The translations under genes were made by a program, and so were the position numbers. The notes under the pieces were generated by a model. The model worked only from the letters and a program-made list of their open reading frames with translations. It was not told the DNA's origin and did not search any database. A stretch of 64,000 nt of DNA from Hordeum vulgare subsp. vulgare (Eukaryota; Streptophyta; Magnoliopsida; Poales; Poaceae), in assembly GCF_904849725.1 (NCBI RefSeq), contig NC_058524.1:510368263-510432262 (forward strand), given 5' to 3'. Positions 21,396-33,177 of the stretch are shown here, one piece after another; the stretch's first letter is position 1; each line of letters starts with the position of its first letter.

Positions 21396-23011
21396 TGTTG
21401 GGGAACGTCGCATGGGAAACAAAAAATTTCCTACGCGCACGAAGACCTATCATGGTGATGTCCATCTACGAGAGGGGATGAGTGATCTACGTACCCTTGT
21501 AGACCGTACAGCAGTAGCGTTAGTGAACGCGGTTGATGTAGTGGAACGTCCTCACGTCCCTCGATCCGCCCCACGAACTATCCCGCGATCAGTCCCACGA
21601 TCTAGTGTCGAACGGACGGCACCTCGGCGTTCAGCACACGTACAACTCGACAATGATCTCGGCCTTCTTGATCCAGCAAGAGAGACGGAGAGGTAGAAGA
21701 GTTCTCCAGCAGCGTGACGGCGCTCCGGAGGTTGGTGATGATCTCGTCTCAGCAGGGCTCCGCCCGAGCTCCGCAGAAACGCGATCTAGAGGAAAAACCG
21801 TGGAGGTATGTGGTCGGGCTGCCATGGAAAAGTCGTCTCAAATCAGCCCTAAAACCTCCGTATATATAGGTGGGAGAGGGGGAGCCTTGCCTTGGGGCTC
21901 AAGGAGCCCCAAGGGGGTCGGCCGAGCCAAAGGGGGGAAGGACTCCCCCCCAAACCGAGTCCTACTTGGTTTGGTGGGTGGAGTCCTTCTTTCCTTTCCC
22001 ACCTCCTCCTTTTTTTTCTGTTCTCTTTGATTTTTCTTCCAATGCGCATAGGGCCCTTTTGGGCTGTCCCACCAGCCCACTAAGGGCTGGTGCGCCACCC
22101 TCAAGGCCTATGGGCTTCCCCGGGGTGGGTTGCCCCCCCCCCCCCAGTGAACTCCCGGAACCCATTCGTCATTTCTGGTACATTCCCGGTAACTCCGAAA
22201 ACCTTCCGGTAATCAAATGAGGTCATCCTATATATCAATCTTCGTTTCCGAACCATTTCGGAAACCCTCGTAACGTCCGTGATCTCATCCGGGACTCTGA
22301 ACAACATTCGGTAACCAACCATATAACTCAAATACGCATAAAACAACGTCGAACCTTAAGTGTGCAGACCCTGCGGGTTCGAGAACTATGTAGACATGAC
22401 CCGAGAGACTCCTCGGTCAATATCCAATAGCGGGACCTGGATGCCCATATTGGATCCTACATATTCTACGAAGATCTTATCGTTTGAACCTCAGTGCCAA
22501 GGATTCATATAATCCCGTATGTCATTCCCTTTGTCCTTTGGTATGTTACTTGCCCGAGATTCGATCGTCAGTATCCGCATACCTATTTCAATCTCGTTTA
22601 CCGGCAAGTCTCTTTACTCGTTCCGTAATACAAGATCCCGCAACTTACACTAAGTCACATTGCTTGCAAGGCTTGTGTATGATGTTGTATTACCGAGTGG
22701 GCCCCGAGATATTTCTCCGTCACACGGAGTGACAAATCCCAGTCTTGATCCATACTAACTCAACGAACACCTTCGGAGATACCTGTAGAGCATCTTTATA
22801 GTCACCCAGTTACGTTGTTACGTCTGATACACACAAAGTATTCCTCCGGTGTTAGTGAGTTATATGATCTCATGGTCATAGGAACAAATACTTGACACGC
22901 ATAAAACAGTAGCAACAAAATGACACGATCAACATGCTACGTCTATTAGTTTGGGTCTAGTCCATCACGTGCTTCTCCTAATGACATGATCCAGTTATCA
23001 AGCAACAACAC
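21396..23011 (+). repeat. Solo BARE/WIS/Angela-like copia LTR, left part
   Basis: TGTTGGGGAACGTCGCATGG is the typical start of this Triticeae LTR family. The flanking duplication is GATGC at 21391-21395 and 37549-37553, perfect. No internal domain is present between the LTR start and end apart from a nested gypsy element, so this is a solo LTR of about 1.8 kb. Open frames seen within it are not genes. Confidence 0.9.
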
Positions 23012-26000
23012 TATCGGGACCCTGATCCTAAGCCATAGGAATCCAGCCTGTAACACATCGCATCCCTTTGTGGTCTCACGCACGGTTAACTCCACGGCTG
23101 CAGCCTTACCTTAGCCGGGACCGTTTGCGTCTTTTGACGCACGTATGCGATAGTGTCGCTAGCAAACCAATGTCAAAGAACCCGGATCGACATGTCTAGT
23201 CATAAACCAAAGTGGCAGTTCCGCACAAGGACAGGCATACATGACCCAACAAAGCAGGTGTCGGTCATCAACGAACGTAGACGAGTCGTAGCAAGCTACA
23301 AGGACTCCATTATGTCGCGTGACATTTCCCCAAAGGGGACAGACACAGCAGCTAAGAAGGACACATGCCGGTCAACCAATGTGTCCGGAGCAGTAGCGAA
23401 CTACCAAGGCTCGTTGGATCACAAAGGGGCATTTCCTTGTAAGGAGTGCTACTAAAGTTCACGACTAGGTATTCGAACCCCATACACATCAACTAAGACA
23501 CACGTACGCATGGCATACCGATATGTATAGATAGATCGATGGCATCACAACATAACCATAACCATACAAGCTTTATTTCAGAGGCTCGGAAGAGACACAC
23601 ACATAATATTACACATTAAGGGTCTCACGACCCATAATAGCAGTCATACAATACAAGCCAGCGGAAGAGTTATAAACTGTCTGGGTACAAACAAGGCAAC
23701 TAGTAGGCATGTGGCCTGACTATACTACAGAGCCGACGTAGGGCCAGATCGTAGCTGGGACACCAGCTACTCGTCGTCGTCGATGTCTACGAAGAACCCT
23801 CCATTAGGGTCATTAGCAACCTCTGCAACATTTGTTAAGCAAACATGAGTACGAAGGTACTCAGCAAGACTTTAGGAGAACTAACTACTCATGCAAGGTA
23901 TCAAAAGGTATTGTGGGGTTTCATGCGGGAAGCCAGCATTTGACTCGTGGCTAGACAACTTGCTTTTTGAAATTAGTTTTGACAACTTGATTTCTCGCAC
24001 ACGAGTCCACTAACACAACAACAATACACTATCGTGGAATCATTCCGTCTCCATACGGAAATGCCGTCCACGACACTCACGCTTATCTTGACAATTTTAT
24101 GAGTAGCCATTGAAGTTATCTATGAACAACATATGTCTCCAAGTAGTCCATATCCGCGGACGCGGCTATTCGAATAGATCATAACCCTGCAGGGGTGTAC
24201 TTCGTCACACACGCTCTCGCCACTTATCGCTATGTGCACGTCATGCACCTCGGCAACCTTCAAGCGGAAGCCCAGCGAGGGAGTCGGCCACGACCGTTAA
24301 CCACACTAGTACCTAGTCCAGGTTTATCGCCTATCTGAGAGTAACCCGTACGGAAGTCCGACCGAGGTTTCCGCCACGGCCTCAAACGATGTGCGCAGGG
24401 TTCCCAAGCCCACCATCCGGGTGCCACTTGGTACACCGTGCCACTGCCTACCGCATCACGGTCCACCTCTCAGGTCAGCACCATGCACGGCCTCCAGCAT
24501 TTCTATAAACACCAGAAACTACTTGCAACTCCTGGACCGAGTACTACGCGATTAATAGGCCGAGCGGGGTCATATTTCAGGGCCCAGCATGTGGTAGTAT
24601 CTAGTCTTGGATTACATACACGGAACTCAGTTCCTAAGGACGGTTCCAATGAAACAACCCGCCATGTACTCCTACACAGCCTTTCACCGGTACCTTTACC
24701 AAATCAAGTTCAACACACGAACTTTGCTCACCGAACACATTCCACATTTCTGTTCATCTCCCAGATGACAGACCATACACAACTCTAAGCATAGCATGCA
24801 TATCAGGATAAGGCACATCATAGCTCAAGCAACTACCTGGTATGCTAGGTTGCAAGGTTCGGCTATTTACTGTGACAAGGTTAAGTCATGCAAAGGAAGT
24901 GGGTCCAACTATCGTGGCAAAAGCAGTTGAAGCATTTGACCTTAAATGCAATAAATAGGTGCAGGAGCAAGAACATGGAATTTATCGGAATTATCAAAAG
25001 GGTTGCTTGCCTTGTTGCTCAGAGGAGGAACGATATCCGTCAGACGGATATTCGGTGGAATCCGGGGGGGGCGGAGCCTACCGAAATGAATGGCAACATT
25101 CAATAACAATCATTTGCAATCAAAATGATGCATGAGCATGGCATGAGAATGCAAGTGATAAGTTATTATAATCAAGATGTTTTAGGTTTAGAGTTGATTT
25201 GAATCACATTCGAATAGCAATTCAAACGGGTATTCTCGGATACCGGTTTAATTGATTCGACCTGATGCTCAGATCAACCTAATGTTAACATGCATGAAAT
25301 GTCAAGTTATGGTAGTGATTTATATCTAGGGCAGTGTGTCATCATTGTATTTATAATGAAATTTGGATATTTTTGCAAATTCCATTTATAAAGTGATTAA
25401 AGAATTGAATTATTCCTTATTTCACAATTTAGGGTCCTGTAACTTTTTCAAACATAGTTGAAAATAGCATAATCAGAATCCTTGAATTTGTCTGATACTT
25501 TTTCATATATAATTTATTTTCATTGGAGTTACAGATTAATTTCTATGATTTTTGCAATTTTTAGCAATATCCTAAATTAGTTTTAAACTGAAAATTCCAT
25601 TTATTGCATCAGACTGACGTCAGCAGGTCAGCCGACCTGTTCAGGTCAAACCTGACAGGGGGGCCCCACTGGTCAGCCTCTCTGGGACTAATCCCGCGCT
25701 GACCAGCCCCTAATTGGGGTTTGACCAGGCGTGGGGCCCTCTGGCAGCGACTGAGGGGAGGGTGATTACGCCCTAATGGTCGGCCACATCGACGGCCACC
25801 GGAGGGTGGTCGCCGGCGACCAGACCCGCGGCGGAGGGCTCGCCGGAGGCAACCTAGACGGCGCTGCACAGCACCAGAACGCACGCGGTTTGCAGCTACA
25901 GCATGCTCGCGAAGTGGCCGATCTGGCAGGACCATCTGGGGAGGCTAGGGTCGCCGGAAGAGGCGTCGGCGACGAGCCGGAGCGGCGGCCGAAGCTCGGG

Positions 26001-27168
26001 CGTCGTCGGGGGCTTTGTAACAGGGGGATCTACGCTCGGTTCTTAGCTGCTACAGCATCTATGCGTCGTCCTGGAGCTGTTGGTGCCATCGGAAGGACGA
26101 GCTGGACATCGGAGGGCTACCGGCGACGAGCGGCAGCGGCGGTCCTCGTCGGGCTCCGGTGAAACTAGGGCTAGAGGAGGGGATCGACGGGGAAAACTTA
26201 GGGAAAACGACCGCATGCTCACAGGGAGTGCAGAGCAGAGCTCAGACGGCTCGGGGAAGGCCTGCGGGCGACGAATCGACGGGAGAGGTCCGGCGGCCGG
26301 AGGAGGAAGACGACGGTGTTGCGGGCGTTGCAGGGCTCGAGGAGGCTTCGGCTTCTGCAGAGACGACCAGGGCGACGAGGCGGAGCTAATGGCGTGCTCT
26401 GGGAGGGGATCCTATGGCCAGGGGCACGGCCAGCTCGAGCTCGAGCTCGGCTCTAATGGCGGCAGCAGGGAGAAGGAGGAGATCCGGGAGGAGGAGGAGA
26501 ACCGAGGCGGGGAATGGATAGGGGAAGCTCTGGGGAGCTTATCCCCGTCGTCGCCAGCGGGAACCGGCGGCCAGGCAGGCAGGCAGGTGCGTGGCCGCGC
26601 CGGAGGAGGCGGCGGCCACCTCTTGCTGCCTACTGGCGCGAGGGAGGGGACGAGCGGGGAGATGGGCCGGGCCTGGCTTGGGCGACACGTAAGTCTTTTT
26701 CCATTTCCTCTGTTTTTATTTTTCTGTTTTGCTATTTATTGCTTTGCTAATTATTTCAGCTCCAAAACAAAAAGTAAAAACTATTTTAGACCTCCTGAAA
26801 TATTTGTTATAATATCCACACTCATTTCCAAGACTTTCAACATTTTTGGAAAATTATAGTTTCTGATTTCAAATTTCAAATTTGAAACCAGTGGCTTTTG
26901 CATTTATTTAAAATGCTTAAAGTGTCAAGAAAATAGTTTTCTCCAATGCTCATTTACTTTCATGATTTATCAAAGAGTTTGAACATTTCTTGAGGCCATT
27001 TTGGGTTCGTTGATTTTGAACTAGTTGAAATTTCCTTTAATTGAAATGGTGGCTAGGGTTTTGAGTTTTTCCTTTGCCACTTTGTTGTTTTTGTTGAAAC
27101 TTCTTAGATGCAAATGCAAAGAAGACATGAGCACAATGCTATCTTGCTTAAGGGTTAGGGATGTGACA
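23012..27168 (-). repeat. Gypsy 3' LTR, 4157 bp
   Basis: This is the left copy on the plus strand. Its outer end begins TATCGGGACC instead of the TGTCGGGACC in the other LTR, a one-base change at the terminal dinucleotide. The GC-rich central part (25640-26690) has long open frames on the plus strand that are antisense to the element and are not called. Confidence 0.93.
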
Positions 27169-30100
27169 ACTCACCCCCACTCAAAAGAATCTCGTCCCGA
27201 GATTTAGAAGTCGTCGGGAATAACACAGGATATTCGAGTCGGAGACGATCCTCTCTTTCCCAAGTTGCCTCCTTTTCAGAATGATTTGACCATTGAACTT
27301 TAAGAAACTTGAGGTTTTGACGTCGAGTGGTACGCTCAGCTTGATCAAGAATACGCACGGGGTATTCTCGATAGGAAAGGTTATCTTGTAGATCAAGCGT
27401 TTCGTGGTCCACTTCACGGATAGGATCCGAAAAGCAACGTCTGAGTTGCGAGACGTGTAAAACATCATGAACCTTGGAAAGATGCGGAGGAAGTTCCAAC
27501 TGGTAGGCAACTTCTCCTCGTTTGGCAAGAATGCGAAAAGGTCCAATGTAACGAGGAGCCAATTTGCCCTTGATACCGAATCGATGGGTACCCTTCAAAG
27601 GTGTAACCCGAAGGTAAGCCTTCTCGTCAACTTCAAAGGTCACAGCCTTATGATGACGATCATATTGGCTCTTTTGACGAGACTGGGCTGTTTTCAACTT
27701 TTCACGAATAATGCGAACCTGCTCTTCTGCATCCTGGATCATGTCCGGGCCAAAGAGTTGCCTCTCTCTGGTTTCTAACCAATTAAGAGGTGTTCGACAT
27801 CTTCGTCCATAGAGAACTTCAAAAGGGGCTTTGCCCAAGCTTGATTGATAACTATTGTTATAAGCGAATTCGGCGAATGGAAGGCACTTCTCCCAATTCA
27901 TACCGAACGATATAACACAAGCTCGGAGCATATCTTCTAGAATTTGATTCACTCTTTCTACTTGACCACTTGATTGTGGATGGAAAGCAGTGCTAAAAGA
28001 TAAGTGAGTCCCCATGGCATTCTGAAAACTTTCCGAGAAGCGAGAAGTAAAGATACTTCCACGGTCCGAGTTAATTTCCAGGTGAACACCATCAAGAGAC
28101 ACTATTCGAGAGATATATAACTCTGCTAGCTGGCTAGCTGTTATACTCTCAAGAACAGGAAGAAAATGAGCCACTTTGGAAAGACGGTCAATGACCACAA
28201 AGATAGCATTATTTCCTTTCTTGGTCTTGGGAAATCCGGTAATGAAATCCATGCTAACTTTATCCCATTTCGATTCAGGAATAGCTAAAGGTTGAAGGGT
28301 GCCAGCAGGCCTTTGATGTTCTGCCTTAACTCGATGACAAACATCGCAGTTAGCAACGAACTCAGCAATTTCTCTCTTCATCCTAGTCCACCAGAACCTC
28401 TGGCGTAGGTCCTGATACATCTTAGTACTACCGGGATGAATGGTGAGAGGGGAATCATGAGCCTCCTTAAGGATTAACTGCCTTAGATGTGGGTTCTTAG
28501 GAACCACTAAACGATTGTGGAAGAACACCACACCTTGATCATTCATGGAAAATTCTTTAGCGTTTCCGCTAAAAATATTCTCCTTGATCCGTGATATACC
28601 CTTGTCACGCTTTTGGCCAGCTATAATTTGATCCTTAAGAGTAGGCTTCGCCACCAGGGTAGAAAGGAATCCTTGAGGAACAATATGAAGATTCAACTTC
28701 CGAAAGTCCTCATGGAGAAGTGGTTGACCTTGTTGTAGCATCAAATTGTTACAAGAAGATTTACGACTTAGTGCATCGGCCATAACATTGGCCTTCCCCG
28801 GGGTGTAAGTTATCCCTAAGTCGTAATCCGAGATCAACTCAACCCACCGTCTTTGCCTGAGATTCAAATCCGGCTGGGTGAAGATATATTTCAGACTTTG
28901 GTGATCAGTGAATATTTCGCAACGATTACCCAGAAGGTAATGTCACCAGGTTTTTAGTGCATGGACCACAGCTGCAAGCTCAAGGTCATGTGTGGGATAA
29001 TTATCCTCATGTGGACGCAACTGTCGAGATGCGTATGCGATCACATGACGATCTTGCATGAGAATGCAACCTAATCCTTGTCGCGAGGCGTCGCAATAGA
29101 TAACAAAGTCCTTAGAAAAATCTGGTGGTAGCAACACAGGTGCGGAAGTCAGGCGTCTTTTCAGTTCCTGAAAACTATGCTCACACTGTGGTGTCCACTC
29201 GAACTTTTTATCCTTCTTGAGGAGTTCAGTCAGAGGCTTTGCAACCTTGGAGAAATTCTCGACGAAGCAGCGACAATAGCTCGCTAGACCAAGAAAACTC
29301 CTCACTTGCTTAACCGATTCAGGTTGAGTCCAATCAAGGACAGCTTGAACTCTCTCGGGATTGACAGCAATACGCTTACCAGAGATTACGTGGCCTAGAT
29401 AGGTCACTTCTGGTAACCAGAATTCACATTTTGAAAATTTGGCATAAAGGCGATGCTCTCGAAGTTTCATCAATACGAGCCTTAGATGCTCGGCATGTTC
29501 TTGTTCATTCTTTGAGTAGATGAGAATATCATCGAGGTATACTACGACGAATTTATCCAAATACTCCATAAAAATTGAATTCATCAGCCGAGAGAAGGTG
29601 GCTGGGGCATTGGTTAAACCGAAGGACATAACGGTGTACTCATATTGGCCATAACGAGTAACAAAGGCCGTTTTTGGAATGTCCCCGTTCTTAATCTTGA
29701 TTTGATGGTATCCCAACCTCAAATCCATTTTGGAGAAGACTGAGGATCCAGCGAGCTGATCGTACAGATCGTTGATCCTGGGGAGCGGATACTTGTTCTT
29801 AATGGTGACCATGTTAACTGGTCGGTAATCTACAACCATCCGATCCGTTCCGTCTTTCTTCTTGACGAAGAGGACGGGACAAGCCCAAGGAGAAGAGCTA
29901 GGACGAATGAAACCCTTGTTCAAGGCCTCATCTAATTGCTTCTTAAGTTCGGCTAGCTCTAGGGGTGCCATCTTATAAGATCTTCTGGCTATTGGGACAG
30001 TTCCCGGAACAAGATCTATCACAAACTCTACATCTCTGTCAGGTGGAATTCCTAGCAGTTCCTCTGGAAAAACATCCGGGAAGTCACGGACTACCGGAAT

Positions 30101-31645
30101 TTCTTCAAGTTCTAGAAGAGGGTTGGCATTTAGGGAATAGAGTTGGCATTTGGTAACTCGAGTAGAGACATTTACTATCTCACCCGAGGAATGGGTAAGC
30201 TGGACATTTCTAGATTGAGTATCAATCTTGGCATAGTGAGCTGACATCCAGTCCATGCCCAAGATGATATTAATATCCGAAGATTTCAATGCTATCAATG
30301 AGGCTAGAAAAACTAGCCTCTCTACTAGAATTTCATTATCATAGGTTATCCTAGAGGTTTGCCATTTACTACGAGGGGTTTGGACAACCAATGGGATTGG
30401 CATATCACAAAATGACATGTTATGCAACTGTGCATAACCTTCTGAAATGAAGGAATGAGAAGACCCAGTGTCAAAGAGAACGGACGCAGGGTGATGATTA
30501 ACAAGAAGCGTACCCAGCATGACATCGGGATCCTCTGCAGCTTCTTCTGCTGACACATAATTCACACGGCCACGTGCAGGAGTTGGCTTCACATAAAACG
30601 CTTTGCCCGACTTGGCCTGCCCGACGGACTTTCCGGGTTGCTTGGCACCCACATTCTGAGGACACTCACGGGAATAATGCCCTGGTTCTCCACACTTGTA
30701 GCATATCACCTGGTTGGCACGTGGTGCAGCATTGCTAGCTGGACCACCATAAGCTTTTGATGGAGGGTTGGCCTGATTCGTCTGAGGCGCCACGTAGGAT
30801 GGCCTCGGAGTGTATCTTGGCGGCAGAGAACTGTTTGGAACCCACAGCCTGCGTTTTTGAAACGCGGAACCAGAAGATGAGCCAAAGTCACGGGAGTGCT
30901 TCCTTGTGGCTTCGAAGTCAGTATAACGAGTCTCCGCACTGATCGCTTTGTTGACCAGGGCTTGAAATCTTGCACACTCATGGAGGCGCAGGTCTCGACG
31001 GAGCTCAGGGCTCAGACTCTTACGGAATCTTGCTTGCTTCTTGGTGTCAGTAGACACCTCCTCTGTTGCATAGCGGGCGAGGTTACCGAACTCACGGCTA
31101 TAGGCATCCACAGACAACTTGCCCTGAGTGAAGGCACATAACTCCTCTCTCTTTCTGTCCATCAGGCCCTCTGGAATATGGTGCAGACGGAAAGCTGTGC
31201 TGAAGTCTGCCCATGTGGCCACTGGTTCAGCGGGACGCATAGCTTCAAAATTCTCCCACCATAGATTGGCGGGTCCCTCCAGGAAATACGCCGCAAAGGT
31301 CACCTTGTCGGCCTCAGACACATTCGCAGAGCGAATCTTGCGTGAAATGCTGCACAGCCAGTCATCAGCGTCGAGGGGATCGACGGAATGATGAAACTTT
31401 GGAGGATTCAGCTTCACAAAGTCATTGAGGGACACTGCAGCATTCCTAGGCTGTCGAGCCGTATTCTGCTCAATACGCTCTAGCAGTCGGTTGGTCTCCC
31501 TTTTATTTCTTTCTGCCTCAAGCATCACTTCTACCAGAGAAGGTGGGTGAGGCAGGTCTTCCTGCGACGCTTGACTATCCTCACCTTGCTCATGAGCAGG
31601 GGCACGGTTCAACCTGGTGAACACCATCCTGACAAACAAACTCAT
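27155..31645 (-). pseudogene. Ty3/gypsy gag-pol polyprotein, one in-frame stop
   Basis: Reading on the minus strand from about 31627 ([10 protein letters not shown], after an acceptor-like TTGTCAG) there is a retrotransposon gag domain, a CCHC knuckle ([14 protein letters not shown]), protease ([13 protein letters not shown]), RT ([13 protein letters not shown]) and the start of RNase H ([13 protein letters not shown]). TGA at 28943-28945 interrupts RNase H after VVHALKTW. The same frame then continues with [10 protein letters not shown], a zinc-finger integrase with D-D-E (SMDFI, NSDRGS, GQVERV) and a chromodomain-like end ([20 protein letters not shown]). Apart from the single stop the frame is open for about 1490 codons, ending 13 nt inside the 3' LTR. 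The stop rules out an intact polyprotein unless it is read through. Confidence 0.95.
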
Positions 31646-33160
31646 AGCTTAGAACAATATCATATCAATACTAACTATGGATTAAGAATGTACTGAACAC
31701 ACGGAATGCGGAAATGAATATCCGAACAACATGGTAACAAGCAACTGCTATATATACACCATGGTTCATACACACCCTTACATAGTTCAGTACAAACTTA
31801 CTCGAAGAGCAAACTACTGTAATGGTGGAACTACTCATCAGAGGCTTACAAGCTTCCTATACATTATTTATCTAGGCCTCCGGAATTCGTTTCACATTAC
31901 TACCATACTCCACAAGTCACGCAGAACTGTGAACATACGGCTACTACCATACTATCCTTCCGCTCATAGCTCAGGCATCCGCATAGAACATCTCATAGAG
32001 ATTACCTCCATGACCCGGAAGCTCAACCTGCGGATCAGGAAACACTCTAGCCTGAGATCCCTGGGATCCATAAGGACACGGATGTGGCCTTGGTCCCCTG
32101 ACTGGTGGTAAGAGGGGTCCCCGAAGAGGTGTGACTCCTCCTATAGCTGGCCAGTCAACGTGGGCCGGAAGATGGTTCCTAACAGGGTTCAGCATCTCCA
32201 TCTCTCCATACCCTGTCTGGACTACCGGTGCCAGCTGCGTCAAAGCTGTCCACAGACGGGCACGGGTAGCATAAAGCTCCATGCGGAGAGCACGAGCATC
32301 CTTGTCTCTGTTCTCTAGCATCTCAACAGTGGACTGCAGAAGTGGATCCTCCATAGAAGAATCAAAATAGACTCCACTGAGGTATCCCTCTTCACCAGAC
32401 TGAGAGGCCGGAACATAGCAGAACTCTGAATTCTGCAGCAGTGCATGTCTCGCTCTCATAATAGTCAGCATTGAATAGGCATCATCTTGTACTGCCATGT
32501 CAACAGTGACTCCCAACCCATAGGACCAATGGATTGGCTTCTCCGCTCCAGGGTAGTCTGGAAATACCCTAACAGTGCAGATGTACTAGCTCTGGTTGAA
32601 GTCTCGGTACTGTTCCTCCACTGTGTACTCGGGGTACCAGCGGTAACCGCACACCGACATCACCCTGACCACATGGCCGTATGACCCGGTACATCAATGC
32701 ACCTGGTCAAACGTACCACCTGACGAGAAGGACGGCCAGGCATCTGTAAATAGAGAGTAATGCAAAAGCATTAGAGCTCTGAATGCAAAATTGGGCAGCA
32801 TAACGGCTGTAAATGCTCAAAACAAATTTGAGACAACCCAAAGTGGAATAACGTAACCACTCAACTATCAAGTTCAACTCTCTGGTCACCAAACTTACTT
32901 CCTGCTTCCTAGGAATAAAATAAACCCAATATCTCTCGACCCGTAGTCCTATAAGCTACCGATCGGAAACACGAGCCTAGGAGAAGATGAGTAACCTAGT
33001 CCTTAATTCCCGCAGAAAGACGAGGATGACCAGAATAGAATAACTTGAGAAGAGAACAAGAATCTTACGTTCCCTTCCACAAACAATTCCCTTATATATA
33101 ACTAAAGCAATTCTAGACTCAACTTCGACCAGTTTGGCTTAGTAATCCTACAGTCAGTCA
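31646..33160 (-). other. Gypsy 5' leader region
   Basis: These 1.5 kb lie between the primer site and gag and contain the unknown ORF above. An acceptor-like sequence just before the gag ATG suggests that leader splicing is possible. No further domain was seen. Confidence 0.55.
31971..32516 (-). pseudogene. ORF of unknown function in the gypsy 5' leader, decayed
   Basis: The open frame reads MGVTVDMAVQDDAYSMLTIM and ends ...NLYEMFYADA. In the same frame further upstream the sequence continues (EYTVEEQYRDFNQS, stop, YICTVRVFPDYPGAEKPIHW), so the original ORF was longer and has a TAG near 32587. A further start, MPGRPSRQVVRLT near 32742, is in another frame. It lies between the primer site and gag, where most gypsy elements have only an untranslated leader. 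I do not recognise a domain. Confidence 0.5.
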
Positions 33161-33173
33161 GGCTCTGATACCA
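33161..33173 (-). other. Primer binding site, tRNA-iMet type
   Basis: On the minus strand this reads TGGTATCAGAGCC, four bases from the end of the 5' LTR. It is the standard plant initiator-Met primer site. Confidence 0.92.
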
Positions 33174-33177
33174 ACGC

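Noticed and set aside
21322..21696. 124-codon open frame MSSPSEVDRLV...
   Set aside because: Its first 25 codons are the copia gag start, but from 21396 it reads into the inserted solo LTR. It is a chance fusion and not a gene.
22101..23455. Open frames in the solo LTR and at the start of the gypsy LTR
   Set aside because: They lie inside LTR sequence. The frame at 23153-23455 recurs at 33319-33621 only because it is in both gypsy LTRs.
26080..26859. 259-codon GC-rich open frame on the plus strand, repeated at 36245-36916
   Set aside because: It lies inside the gypsy LTRs, antisense to the element. It is duplicated only because the LTRs are, and looks like base-composition bias.
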